Part shown: one piece after another, positions 31,281-41,000 of the stretch
Layout: each line of letters begins with the position of its first letter
How positions within the stretch are numbered: position 1 is the first letter of the stretch
Assembly (NCBI RefSeq): GCF_000733475.1
Contig: NZ_JPFK01000003.1
Span: forward strand, 248,001 to 312,000
Direction: 5' to 3'
DNA: 64,000 nucleotides
DNA from: Mangrovimonas yunxiaonensis
GTDB taxonomy: Bacteria > Bacteroidota > Bacteroidia > Flavobacteriales > Flavobacteriaceae
Notes under the pieces: generated by a model
The model's database searches: none
Told to the model about the DNA's origin: nothing
Seen by the model: the letters and a program-made list of their open reading frames with translations, nothing else
Translations under genes and position numbers: made by a program

Positions 31281-33290
31281 ATGAAATCATTATTAGCATG
31301 CATAGTATTTTGCTTTTGCTTAAGCAGCTATGCCCAAAACATACCGACCAACACCAAAGAAACAGACACAACAGAAATCACACATTTAAGTGAGGTTGTG
31401 GTTATTGGCCGACATAAACTAAACAACTACAAACAAGAAAAAGCACTATCTAGCATTGATGATTATCTAGAAAAATCGAGCAAGGTGAGCATGATTAAAC
31501 GCGGAAATTACGCTTGGGAACCCACGATAAACAATATGACTTCCGAAAGAATTTCGGTAACCATAGACGGCATGCAGATTTTTGGGGCCTGCACCGATAA
31601 AATGGACCCCGTAACCTCTTATGTTGATGTTTCCAACCTTGAAAAAGTTACCATAAGTTCTGGGCAACAAGGCAGCCAACAAGCCAATAGTATTGGCGGC
31701 AACATTAACATGCAACTGCCCACACCAAAATATTACAACACAGGCTTAAAAAGCAGCATAGATCTAGGTTACGAAACCAATGGAAACTACAAAAGTAGCG
31801 GACTGGATCTGGAATATTCTGGCAACAAACTATTTCTTGCTTTTGATGGCATATACCGCGATTCAGACAACTACAAAGCTGGCAACGATCAGGAAATAAA
31901 TTACTCGCAGTTTAACAAATACAACCTGTCGTTTTTGGCGGGATACAAGCTTTCTGAAAAGCACAGTCTAGAAGGACAGTTAATTTACGACCGCGCCACA
32001 GATGTTGGCTACCCTGCATTACCTATGGATGTGTCGTTAGCCGAAGCTACCATTGCCTCGATAACCCATAAATACCAAAGCGACACAACATTAATTCGCA
32101 AATGGGAAAGCAAGCTGTATCTTAATACCATTACACACATTATGGACGACTCCCAACGCCCAGACGTGCCTATTAGAATGGATATGCCCGGGTGGAGCGA
32201 TACTTACGGCGGTTTTTCGAAAGCCGAATTTACCTTAGGCGCCCATCAGCTTCAAGCGTCGTTAAATGCCCACTACAACAAATCGTTGGCAGAAATGACC
32301 ATGTATCCTAACGACCCCAACCAAAATGCCATGTTTATGTTTACTTGGCCCGATGTAAGAACCCTGTATTCTGGCTTCTTTTTAAAGGATAGCTGGCGTT
32401 TTAAAAAACAGCAACGCCTAGAGTTTGGCGTAAGAATAGGCTACCACAACAATAAAATAGGCAACACTACCGGCCTGGAAAGCTTACAGATTTTTTACCC
32501 CAACATGAGCGATTCTAAAAGCCGGTTATTAAAAAGCTTTAGCATTAACTACGTTTTAAAACATAAAGCATTAACCCACAATTTTGGGATAGGCTATGGT
32601 GAGCGAGCACCTTCTGTTAGCGAAGGTTACGGATTTTTCCTTTTTAATAGCTTTGACAATTACGATTACATTGGCAACCCCTACCTAAACAACGAAAAAT
32701 CGTTTGAAGCATCCTGGACTTCCGGGTTTAGCAACGGCAAATTGGACGTTGCATTAGACGTGTCGTTTTTTCATATAAAAGATTATATCATTGGCGAAAT
32801 AGACCCAACCCTAAGCGCCATGACCATTGGTGCTAGTGGTGTAAGACGCTATACGGCGCTAAGCCATGCTAACATGTTTAATACAGCTCTAGAAGCAACT
32901 TATAAATTTAGTAAAACCTTTTCGGCAAATGCCGCTCTTGGCTACAATTACGGAAAGGGCAGCGGGAACAAAAAGCTCCCTTTAATTGCCCCATTATCTT
33001 ACTCGGCCCAACTGAGCTATAACACCTCTAAATTCTCTGCTGCATTGCAATTAAATGCGCATGGAAAACAGCATGAGTACAGCAAAGCATTTGGAGAAGA
33101 CCAAACACCCGATTATGCCGTTTTAAACCTAAATCTCGGCAATTACATGACAGTTAAAGCCAACAGATTGGTTTTAAAATATGGTGTAGAAAACATATTT
33201 GATACGCTATACTCAACCTATGCCGATTGGAATAACGTGCCTAGACCGGGAAGAAATTTTTATGCCAATGTATCGTACATCATGTTTTAG
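31281..33290 (+). CDS. TonB-dependent copper receptor, OprC/NosA-like
   Basis: Length 669 aa. Signal peptide (FCFCLSSYAQ), then a plug domain starting LSEVVVIGRHK and a 22-strand barrel ending in YANVSYIMF. The plug has GMQIFGACTDKMDPVTSYVD, which matches the CxxxM (Cys104, Met108) copper-ligand segment of OprC. A barrel loop has THIMDD, an HxM pair (His286, Met288). The 182-residue spacing between the two is close to the 180 residues known for OprC. OprC/NosA imports copper across the outer membrane and is linked to NosZ in Pseudomonas. Placement directly after nosDFY supports copper supply for NosZ. No cap or SusD partner. Confidence 0.85.
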   Translation: MKSLLACIVFCFCLSSYAQNIPTNTKETDTTEITHLSEVVVIGRHKLNNYKQEKALSSIDDYLEKSSKVSMIKRGNYAWEPTINNMTSERISVTIDGMQIFGACTDKMDPVTSYVDVSNLEKVTISSGQQGSQQANSIGGNINMQLPTPKYYNTGLKSSIDLGYETNGNYKSSGLDLEYSGNKLFLAFDGIYRDSDNYKAGNDQEINYSQFNKYNLSFLAGYKLSEKHSLEGQLIYDRATDVGYPALPMDVSLAEATIASITHKYQSDTTLIRKWESKLYLNTITHIMDDSQRPDVPIRMDMPGWSDTYGGFSKAEFTLGAHQLQASLNAHYNKSLAEMTMYPNDPNQNAMFMFTWPDVRTLYSGFFLKDSWRFKKQQRLEFGVRIGYHNNKIGNTTGLESLQIFYPNMSDSKSRLLKSFSINYVLKHKALTHNFGIGYGERAPSVSEGYGFFLFNSFDNYDYIGNPYLNNEKSFEASWTSGFSNGKLDVALDVSFFHIKDYIIGEIDPTLSAMTIGASGVRRYTALSHANMFNTALEATYKFSKTFSANAALGYNYGKGSGNKKLPLIAPLSYSAQLSYNTSKFSAALQLNAHGKQHEYSKAFGEDQTPDYAVLNLNLGNYMTVKANRLVLKYGVENIFDTLYSTYADWNNVPRPGRNFYANVSYIMF

Positions 33291-33292
33291 CA

Positions 33293-33643
33293 TTAGCGGT
33301 ATTGGCTTTTTAGCCAAACTTTTTGCCATTCGCGCTGTAAAATTAAAAAAGCGACTTGCTCTGATAGTTTTAAGGTATCGTCTCCGGCCAATTGCTTGAT
33401 TTTTGTTTCTGAAACATCAATAATGTATAACAGGTTAAGGTAATCTGCAAATTTTTCGTTTATAAGCTTATAAACGGTTTCGTGCAAGAGTACTTTTAAA
33501 GACGTTGGTAGGATATCGACATCGAAATCCAGATCAATGTTAGCGTACAAAAAATCTTTGTTCAACTGCAAAACCAATTGTTTATACAGTTTTTGCTTAT
33601 TGGCCTCGGCGACTAAATGTTCAAAACTTTCAGGTAAATGCAT
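33293..33643 (-). CDS. Conserved hypothetical protein downstream of the polyprenyl synthetase
   Basis: Length 116 aa, soluble, mainly helical and rich in Leu/Lys (FEHLVAEANKQKLYKQLVLQLNKDFLYANIDLDFD). No known domain is recognised. Its ATG overlaps the stop of the polyprenyl synthetase gene (TAATG), so translation is probably coupled. It ends 2 nt from the convergent copper receptor gene with no terminator between them. This tight overlap suggests antisense interference or a shared 3' end, but that is inference. Confidence 0.7.
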   Translation of the reverse strand: MHLPESFEHLVAEANKQKLYKQLVLQLNKDFLYANIDLDFDVDILPTSLKVLLHETVYKLINEKFADYLNLLYIIDVSETKIKQLAGDDTLKLSEQVAFLILQREWQKVWLKSQYR

Positions 33644-34620
33644 TACACTTCGCGGTTCATTAAGGAGGCGCCAAATTGTTTTAAAGCGGCTTTTTTATGG
33701 TCGTCTACAGAGGTTAAACTGTCTAAAACCAAAAAGGCTTTTTCGGTATAATGTGCCACTTCTTTTTTAATAGCGTCGGCCGAGCCGCTGCTGGCAAAAA
33801 TTTGTTTGGCTGTTGTTACTTTGTCTGTGGTATCGGTTGGGTTTAGGCTAAATAAATGTTGTAATTCTAGAGCTTCGTGGGCATTAGAGAACTCCAACGC
33901 CTTGATATACAAATAGGTTTTTTTGTTCTCTATAATGTCGCCTCCCACTTGTTTGCCAAACGTTTCGGGGTTACCAAAGGCATCGAGGTAGTCATCCTGC
34001 AACTGAAAGGCTATCCCCAAGTTTTTTCCAAACTCGTAAATTGCTATTTGGTCGTCTGTAGAAGCTTTAGATACAATGGCACCCATTTGCATGGCAGCGC
34101 CTACCAAAACAGCGGTTTTGTATTCAATCATTTTTAAATACTCATCAATTCCTACAACATCACGCGTTTCGAAATCGATATCGTATTGTTGCCCTTCACA
34201 AACCTCTAAGGCGGTTTTACTAAATAGTTTTGCTAGGGCTTGGAATGTGTTGGCGTCGTAGTTTTCAAACAGTTGATAGGCCAAAATTAACATGGCGTCG
34301 CCAGAGAGAATTCCCGTATTAATATCCCACTTTTCGTGCACAGTTTCCTTACCACGACGCAAGGGGGCATCGTCCATAATATCGTCATGTACCAACGAAA
34401 AATTATGAAACACCTCTATACTTAATGCTGCATTTAGTGCTTGGGTGTAGTCGCAATTAAACAATTCGGCCGTCATTAAAGTCAACACGGGCCGCAAGCG
34501 CTTCCCGCCCAAGTTCAAAATATAATTTACGGGATCGTACAACGTTTCTGGCTCGCGGCGCTTAACAAACGTTTTTAAAAACGTGCCAAAGGCCTCCTGG
34601 TAATATTCTACTGTTTGCAT
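33643..34620 (-). CDS. Polyprenyl (isoprenyl) diphosphate synthase
   Basis: The frame extends to 34647, but a start at Met10 (34620) gives the typical MQTVEYYQEAFGTF N-terminus and lies four bases after a near-consensus -7 box (GATTTTTG, minus strand); 325 aa. The first aspartate-rich motif is LVHDDIMDDAPLRRGKET and the second is QLQDDYLDAFG; GGKRLRP is present as well. It extends allylic diphosphates with isopentenyl diphosphate, e.g. for menaquinone or undecaprenyl chains. Chain length cannot be fixed by eye. It lies divergent to tetR, and the 116-aa gene follows by TAATG overlap. Dxs at 46331 feeds the same pathway. Confidence 0.9.
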   Translation of the reverse strand: MQTVEYYQEAFGTFLKTFVKRREPETLYDPVNYILNLGGKRLRPVLTLMTAELFNCDYTQALNAALSIEVFHNFSLVHDDIMDDAPLRRGKETVHEKWDINTGILSGDAMLILAYQLFENYDANTFQALAKLFSKTALEVCEGQQYDIDFETRDVVGIDEYLKMIEYKTAVLVGAAMQMGAIVSKASTDDQIAIYEFGKNLGIAFQLQDDYLDAFGNPETFGKQVGGDIIENKKTYLYIKALEFSNAHEALELQHLFSLNPTDTTDKVTTAKQIFASSGSADAIKKEVAHYTEKAFLVLDSLTSVDDHKKAALKQFGASLMNREV

Positions 34621-34691
34621 AAGGCAAAAATCGGTAATTGTTATCATTATACCAAGTACAACTTTCGATATTAAACAATTGTTAAAACTAT

Positions 34692-34719
34692 GGAAACTTT
34701 TTTTGTTTTTAAAGTTTCC
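34692..34719 (+). promoter_or_regulatory. Inverted-repeat operator of the TetR-type regulator
   Basis: GGAAACTTT (34692-34700) and AAAGTTTCC (34711-34719) are perfect 9-bp arms separated by 10 nt. The gap contains the -33 element TTTG (34702-34705), so bound TetR dimer would block the promoter. Confidence 0.75.
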
Positions 34720-34732
34720 GCGTGTACATTTG
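34702..34732 (+). promoter_or_regulatory. Promoter of the tetR-tolC-hlyD-acrB operon
   Basis: TTTG (34702-34705) and TACATTTG (34725-34732) are separated by 19 nt, a full match to the Bacteroidota consensus. The start codon at 34742 is only 9 nt away. Confidence 0.82.
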
Positions 34733-34741
34733 CACTCTATT

Positions 34742-35350
34742 ATGAAAGCGGATATTTTAAAAACAGCAGCAGATTTATTTTTAAACTACGGGTTTAAAAG
34801 TGTTACTATGGACGATATAGCCAACGCCAAAGGCATGTCTAAAAAAACCATATACCAGTACTTTGCAAACAAAACCGTATTGGTTAAAGAAACCGTACAG
34901 TACTTATTTGAAACCATTTCCTGTGGTATTGAAGACATTCGTCGCCAGGAAAAAAACCCCATAGAGGAGATTTATGAAATAAAACGGTTTTTAATGCACA
35001 ATTTAAAGGATGAAAAGTCCTCGCCACAATTTCAATTAGAAAAATATTACCCTAAAATCTTCCACGACATTAAAGACAAACAATACTGTGTTATGAGCGA
35101 TTGCGTAAGCTGCAACCTAGAACGCGGTAAAGCCATGGGGCTATTTAGAGAAGATTTGGAAGTGGGATTTATTGCCAAAATTTACTTCAATTCTATGATG
35201 GCCATGAAAGACAAAACCCTGTTTCCGTTAGAAGAATTTTCAATGCAAATGCTCATGAACAATTATCTGGAATATCACTTGCGGGGCATTTGCACCTTAA
35301 AAGGGCTCGATTATTTAAACAACTATTTGCAACGCAATCAAAAACACTAA
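34742..35350 (+). CDS. TetR/AcrR-family transcriptional regulator
   Basis: The frame opens at 34679 across the promoter, so the ATG at 34742 is used, giving 202 aa. The N-terminal HTH reads ILKTAADLFLNYGFKSVTMDDIANAKGMSKKTIYQYFANKTVLV, the hallmark TetR DNA-binding domain. The C-terminal ligand domain is helical and has several cysteines (CVMSDCVSCNLERGKA). It is the first gene of an RND efflux operon, 3 nt from tolC. A perfect inverted repeat overlaps its own promoter, so it probably represses the operon and itself until an unknown ligand binds. Confidence 0.92.
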   Translation: MKADILKTAADLFLNYGFKSVTMDDIANAKGMSKKTIYQYFANKTVLVKETVQYLFETISCGIEDIRRQEKNPIEEIYEIKRFLMHNLKDEKSSPQFQLEKYYPKIFHDIKDKQYCVMSDCVSCNLERGKAMGLFREDLEVGFIAKIYFNSMMAMKDKTLFPLEEFSMQMLMNNYLEYHLRGICTLKGLDYLNNYLQRNQKH

Positions 35351-35353
35351 TTA

Positions 35354-36766
35354 ATGACAAAATACATCACCTTATTTTTAGGACTGCTTTTAACTGTTCC
35401 CATCCTTGCACAGGAACAGGACAGCTATAGCTTTAGCCTACAAGAGGCTATAGACCACGCGCTCGAGAACAACCGTGCCGCTAAAAATGCTTCCCGCGAT
35501 ATAGAGGCCGCCGAAAAGCAAAAATGGGAAACCACAGCCACCGGATTACCACAATTAAATGCAGGTGTCGATTACCAAAACTGGTTAAAACAACAGGTGC
35601 AACTTTTACCAGCCGCTGCGTTCGACAACACCCAAAGCACCATCGATATTGTAGATACTTATTTTGATGGCGTAACAAGAAACAATACCGAAGTTACCAC
35701 GCCCAGTGGTTTTATTCCCTTACGCTTTGGCACCAAACAGAATGTAAACGCTACCGCAACACTCTCGCAATTGCTTTTTGATGGCTCTTACTTAGTTGGT
35801 TTGCAATCGGCTAAAGTGTATTTGCAAATTTCAAAAAACGCCAAAACCAAAACCGATTTAGAAGTTAGAAAGGCCGTTATAGAAGCTTATGGCAATGTGC
35901 TCCTAGCGGAAGAAAGCTTGGCCATTCTTAACAGAAACATTGATGTTTTAACCAAAAACCTAGAAGAAACCACTAAAATCTACGAGAATGGTTTAGAAGA
36001 AGAAGAAAGTGTAGAGCAACTACAAATTACCCTGTCTAGTGTTGAAAGCAATTTACGAAACACCAAACGGTTAAAAAACCTAGCCTACCAAATGTTAAAC
36101 ATTACGCTTGGTATAGATTTGAATGCTACAACCACTTTAACAGACAACCTAGAAACCCTAACAACCAAAAACATAAACCTTGCTCTGTTAGAAACCGACA
36201 CCGCTATTGAGAACACCATAGATTATCAAATTGCAGAAAACGATATGGTCTCTAAAGAACTTTTAGTAAAACTTCAGCAAAGCAAAGCACTACCAACGCT
36301 TAACGCTTTTATTAATGGAGGTTACGCAGCTTACAGCGATGATTTTTCGTTTTTAAACAAAGACCAAGACTGGTTTGGTTCGTCCTTATTTGGCGTAAGC
36401 CTTAACATTCCTATTTTTAGTTCTGGCATGCGCAGTGCCGCAACGCAACGCGCCAAAATAAACTTAGAAAAAGCCAAAACCGATTTAACCGAAACCGAGC
36501 AACAACTTAAACTGCAAATAGCAAATGCAAAAAGCGAATACCAATTTGCAATAGAAGAATACGACAACAAAAAGGAAAACCTCAACCTAGCCGAACGCAT
36601 CGAACAAAAAAACCAAACCAAATTTTTTGAAGGTATAGGCTCTAGCTTTGAGCTACGACAGGCACAAACCCAATTATACACAGCGCAACAAGAGTTTTTA
36701 CAAGCCATGCTAAACGTTATAAACGCTAAGGCCCAACTGGAAACCTTATTAAACGCTGTTAATTAA
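35354..36766 (+). CDS. TolC-family outer-membrane efflux protein
   Basis: Length 470 aa with a signal peptide (FLGLLLTVPILAQ). Two TolC repeats are visible: the first starts SFSLQEAIDHALENNRAAKNA, the second runs through NKENLNLAERIEQKNQTKFFEGIGSSFELRQAQTQLYTAQQEFLQAMLNVINAK. These form the periplasmic coiled-coil tunnel and the outer-membrane barrel. It exports substrates passed by the adjacent MFP and RND proteins. It begins 3 nt after tetR and is followed by hlyD after 47 nt. Confidence 0.93.
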   Translation: MTKYITLFLGLLLTVPILAQEQDSYSFSLQEAIDHALENNRAAKNASRDIEAAEKQKWETTATGLPQLNAGVDYQNWLKQQVQLLPAAAFDNTQSTIDIVDTYFDGVTRNNTEVTTPSGFIPLRFGTKQNVNATATLSQLLFDGSYLVGLQSAKVYLQISKNAKTKTDLEVRKAVIEAYGNVLLAEESLAILNRNIDVLTKNLEETTKIYENGLEEEESVEQLQITLSSVESNLRNTKRLKNLAYQMLNITLGIDLNATTTLTDNLETLTTKNINLALLETDTAIENTIDYQIAENDMVSKELLVKLQQSKALPTLNAFINGGYAAYSDDFSFLNKDQDWFGSSLFGVSLNIPIFSSGMRSAATQRAKINLEKAKTDLTETEQQLKLQIANAKSEYQFAIEEYDNKKENLNLAERIEQKNQTKFFEGIGSSFELRQAQTQLYTAQQEFLQAMLNVINAKAQLETLLNAVN

Positions 36767-36813
36767 ACCTAACAACAAACAAAAAAACACTTACAATTAC
36801 ATAAACACTTAAC

Positions 36814-38004
36814 ATGAAAAAAATATATGCACTAGTAATCGTTGCTTTAATCTTGGTCGCTTGCGGAGGGGAAAAGAAAAAGAACTCGATGGAATATGTT
36901 TTAAGTTCTAACAGCTTAGAGCTATTGCGCAAAAAACGCACCGAAGTGGTTGCCGAACAACATGCTGCTGCCAACAAGCTAAAGCAACTGGACGAAGCCA
37001 TTTCAAAAATAGATACCGTAAAAAAAGTGCCTTTAATTACCACTTTTACGGCCAAAGAGAAGGTGTTTAATCACTATTTTGAAGTTCAGGGCAATGTAAC
37101 CACAAAAGACCTTTTGGTTATTACCCCAGAATACAATGGTATTTTAACCCATGTGTATGTAAAAGAAGGACAAAAAGTAAGCAAAGGACAAACCTTAGCA
37201 AAAATAGACGATGGTGGATTAAGCCAACAATTGGCACAGCTTCAAATACAAGCAGAGCTAGCCAAAACCACCTTCGAACGCCAAAAACGCTTATGGCAGC
37301 AAAACATTGGTAGCGAAATACAATACCTTCAAGCAAAATCGAATTACGAAGCTCAGCAAAAAGCGGTAGACCAACTACAACAACAGGTGGCAAAAACCGT
37401 GGTTAAGGCGCCTTTTTCTGGTACTATTGACGATGTTATTACCGAAAAAGGCAGTGTGGTAGCGGCTGGGCAATCGGCGCTTATGCGCCTGGTTAACCTA
37501 AACAACATGTACATTGAAGCCGATGTACCCGAACGTTACATTAAAGATGTAACCAACGGGAAGCATGTAAGTGTTGCGTTTCCTGTATTGGGCGAAACCG
37601 TAGAGACTACCGTTAGGCAAACCAGCGACTTTATTAACCCCGCCAACAGAACCTTTAAAGTTGAAATCGGCCTTCCTAACAACAAAAAAACCATAAAACC
37701 CAACCTAACGGCCAAGTTAAAAATAAACGACTATACCAACCCTAAAGCCTTTTTAGTGCCCCAAAGTGTTATTTCGGAAAATGCCCAAGGCGAGCAGTAC
37801 ATTTATGTGGTAGAAAATAAGAATACCCAAAACAATGGGCTTGCCAAAAAAATCATTATTAAAACCGGCAAAACACAAAACGATGTTATAGAAGTCCTTT
37901 CTGGAATAGAAGCTGGTACCGAAATCATTCAAGAAGGCGCAAGAAGTGTTAAGGACCAACAACCCGTTAAGGTCATCGATATTGAAAAAGACAGCATTAA
38001 CTAA
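36814..38004 (+). CDS. RND efflux membrane fusion protein (lipoprotein)
   Basis: Length 396 aa. Lipobox LILVACGG (Cys17). A coiled-coil segment follows (residues ~30-65). The biotinyl-lipoyl-like halves are VITPEYNGILTHVYVKEGQKVSKGQTLAKID and VVKAPFSGTIDDVITEKGSVVAAGQ, flanking an alpha-hairpin (QLQIQAELAKTTFERQKRLW). The C-terminal beta-barrel and membrane-proximal domains end the protein. It bridges the inner-membrane pump to TolC. Position between tolC and acrB (19 nt) is the normal tripartite arrangement. Confidence 0.94.
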   Translation: MKKIYALVIVALILVACGGEKKKNSMEYVLSSNSLELLRKKRTEVVAEQHAAANKLKQLDEAISKIDTVKKVPLITTFTAKEKVFNHYFEVQGNVTTKDLLVITPEYNGILTHVYVKEGQKVSKGQTLAKIDDGGLSQQLAQLQIQAELAKTTFERQKRLWQQNIGSEIQYLQAKSNYEAQQKAVDQLQQQVAKTVVKAPFSGTIDDVITEKGSVVAAGQSALMRLVNLNNMYIEADVPERYIKDVTNGKHVSVAFPVLGETVETTVRQTSDFINPANRTFKVEIGLPNNKKTIKPNLTAKLKINDYTNPKAFLVPQSVISENAQGEQYIYVVENKNTQNNGLAKKIIIKTGKTQNDVIEVLSGIEAGTEIIQEGARSVKDQQPVKVIDIEKDSIN

Positions 38005-38023
38005 CGACTTATAAAGACCAGTA

Positions 38024-41000
38024 ATGACCGATAGACAGAAAAAAGTCAATAAAGAATTTGGGTTGTCCTCATGGGCAATCAACAACAAGACAACAATTTA
38101 TGTCCTTATTTTGGTGTTTTTCTATCTGGGACTCTCGGCGTTTTTCGACATGCCAAGAGAGAATTTCCCCGAAGTAAACGAAACCAAGATTTACGTGAGT
38201 ACGGTTTTCCCAGGAAATACTGCCGAAGACATTGAAAAACTTATTACAGACCCATTAGAGGACGAGCTTAAAACAGTAAGCAATGTGGTCGAGATTACCT
38301 CTACCTCATCAGAAGACTATTCGATGGTTATTGTCGAGTTTGACGAAAACCTTACCGTCGAACAAGCCAAACAAAAGGTTAAAGACGAAATAGAAACCGA
38401 AACCTCCAGCGAAGACTGGCCAACCTTTAACGGTGCAAAAGTAGAACCCGATGTTTTTGAACTAAGCCTTTCTGAAGAAATGCCCATTCTTAACATTAAC
38501 ATCTCTGGCGATTATACCGTAGAAAAACTCAAGGAATACGGCGAGTACCTCCAAGATGAAATTGAAGAACTTCTGGAAATTAAGGAAGTGGCCATTCGTG
38601 GTGCCCAAGAAAAAGAAGTAGAAGTTGCCGTCGACATTTATAAAATGACGGCAGCCAAAGTAACGTTCAGCGATATTATAAATGCCATAAACGGCGGTAA
38701 CGTTACCATGTCTGCTGGAAATATTAAAGCCAGTGGGCAACGACGTACCATTCGGGTTTTGGGCGAAATCCAATCCCCTTCCGAGCTTGAAAACTTTGTT
38801 GTAAAATCTGAAAACAACAACCCCATTTATTTAAAGGATGTTGCTACCGTAAGCTTTCACGAAGAAGACAAAACCACATTTGCGCGAGAGCACGGCAATC
38901 CTGTGGTTATGCTAGATGTTAAAAAACGAGCCGGCAAAAACATGGTAGCCGCCGCCAATCAGGTTCAGGCCATTGTAAAAGAAGCTATCGAAAACGAATT
39001 CCCCCAGGATTTACAAGTTTCCATTACCAACGACCAATCATCAGTGACCATAGGCCAAGTTGACGATTTGGTAAACAACATTATTTTCGGGGTGATTTTA
39101 GTGGTCACAGTCTTAATGTTTTTCTTAGGGTTTAAAAACGCCATTTTTGTTGGGTTTGCCATTCCCATGTCCATGTTTATGTCGCTCATGATTTTGAACA
39201 TGTTTGGCATTACCCTAAACACCATGGTGCTTTTTGGGCTTATTATGGGGCTTGGTATGCTTGTAGACAACGGTATTGTAGTGGTTGAAAACGTATACCG
39301 CCTAATGGACGAAGAAGGCATGAGCAGAATTCAAGCTGCCAAAAAGGGCATTGGCGAAATTGCCTTCCCCATTATCATCTCCACCGCAACTACTGTAGCA
39401 GCATTTATTCCATTAGGGCTTTGGCCAGGAATAATGGGCGAGTTTATGATGATTTTACCCCAAACACTCTCTATTGTATTAGGATCGTCCTTGTTTGTTG
39501 CTATATTCTTCAACTCGGTATTGGTCTCCCAATTCATGAATATTGAAGACAAGAACATGCCCCTAAAACGCATTGTTATCTTAACAAGCATTATGGCGGT
39601 GTTGGGCCTAATCGTATTCTTTGTTGCTGGCGAATACCGTGCTCTAGGCTCTCTTATGGTGTTTACAGCGGTTATGCTTTGGGTATACCGCATATTCTTA
39701 CGCAAATGGGCCAATAGTTTTCAAACCAAATTTTTAACAAAATTAGAAAACTGGTACGAACGCCAATTGCGTTACGCCCTAACCGGATGGCGCCCGTATG
39801 CCTTTAGTATTGGCACCTTTATTTTACTTATTGTCGCTTTTGTACTGTTTGGGATTTCATTAGCAACACAGCGTACAAAAGTGGAGTTCTTCCCAGACAA
39901 TGTCCCCAACCAGATTATTGTGTACATCGAGTATCCCGAAGGAACGGCCATTGAAAAAACCAATGCCATAACCAAAGAGATAGAAAAAATTGTTTACCGT
40001 GTTATAGATCACGAACAATATAAGGATGGTCGTTATAATTTTATGGTAGAAAGTGCTGTTTCGCAAGTTGGCGAAGGTGCTGGAAACCCCCAAACCGATG
40101 GTGGATCGGCAGCCGAAATGCCTCATAAAGCCAAAATCACGGCATCCATGCGCGAATTTAAATACCGCCGTGGAGAAGACAGCGAATTGCTGCGCCAAAA
40201 GGTTCAAAAAGCATTGGTTGGCATCTTTCCGGGGGTCTTAATTTCAGTAGAAAAAGATGCTGCAGGTCCTCCCGCCGGTGCTCCAATTAATATTGAGCTG
40301 GAAGGCGACGATTACGACGAGCTGATTAACACAGCCGAAAAAATGCGCGATTTTATCAACAGCAAGAACATAACAGGAATCGATGAGCTTAAAATAGATG
40401 TTAATAAGGACAAGCCCGTTATGCGCGTTGTGGTAGACCGCGAAAAAGCTGGTGAACTAGGGGTTAGTGCCTCGCAGGTGGGGCAGCAATTACGCAACTC
40501 CATATTTGGCTCTAAGGCCGGAATTTATAAAGAAGGCGGCGACGATTATGATATTTACGTTAGGTTTAACGCCGCCAACCGTTATGATAAAAGCGCGTTA
40601 TTCAATCAAAAAATCACGTTTAGAGACATGGCCAGTGGGCAGATTAAGGAGATTCCAGTCTCTGCCATTGCCCATGCCGAAAACACCTCGGGCTTTAGTG
40701 CCATAAAACACAAAGACGCCAGGCGTGTTGTTACGGTATACTCTGCACTGGCCCCCGGGCACACCGATGCTGGAGCCGTAGTAAGCCAAATTCAAAATGA
40801 AATGGAGAGCTACGAAGGCATGCCAACTAATGTTAAGGTAGATTATACCGGTCAAATTGAAGAGCAAAACAAGCAAATGGCCTTTTTAATGGGCGCCTTT
40901 TTTACCGGGTTAGGACTTATTTTCTTTATTCTAATCTTTCAGTTTAATTCCATTTCTAAACCAGCCATTATCATGCTGGCTATTTTCCTAAGTTTAATTG

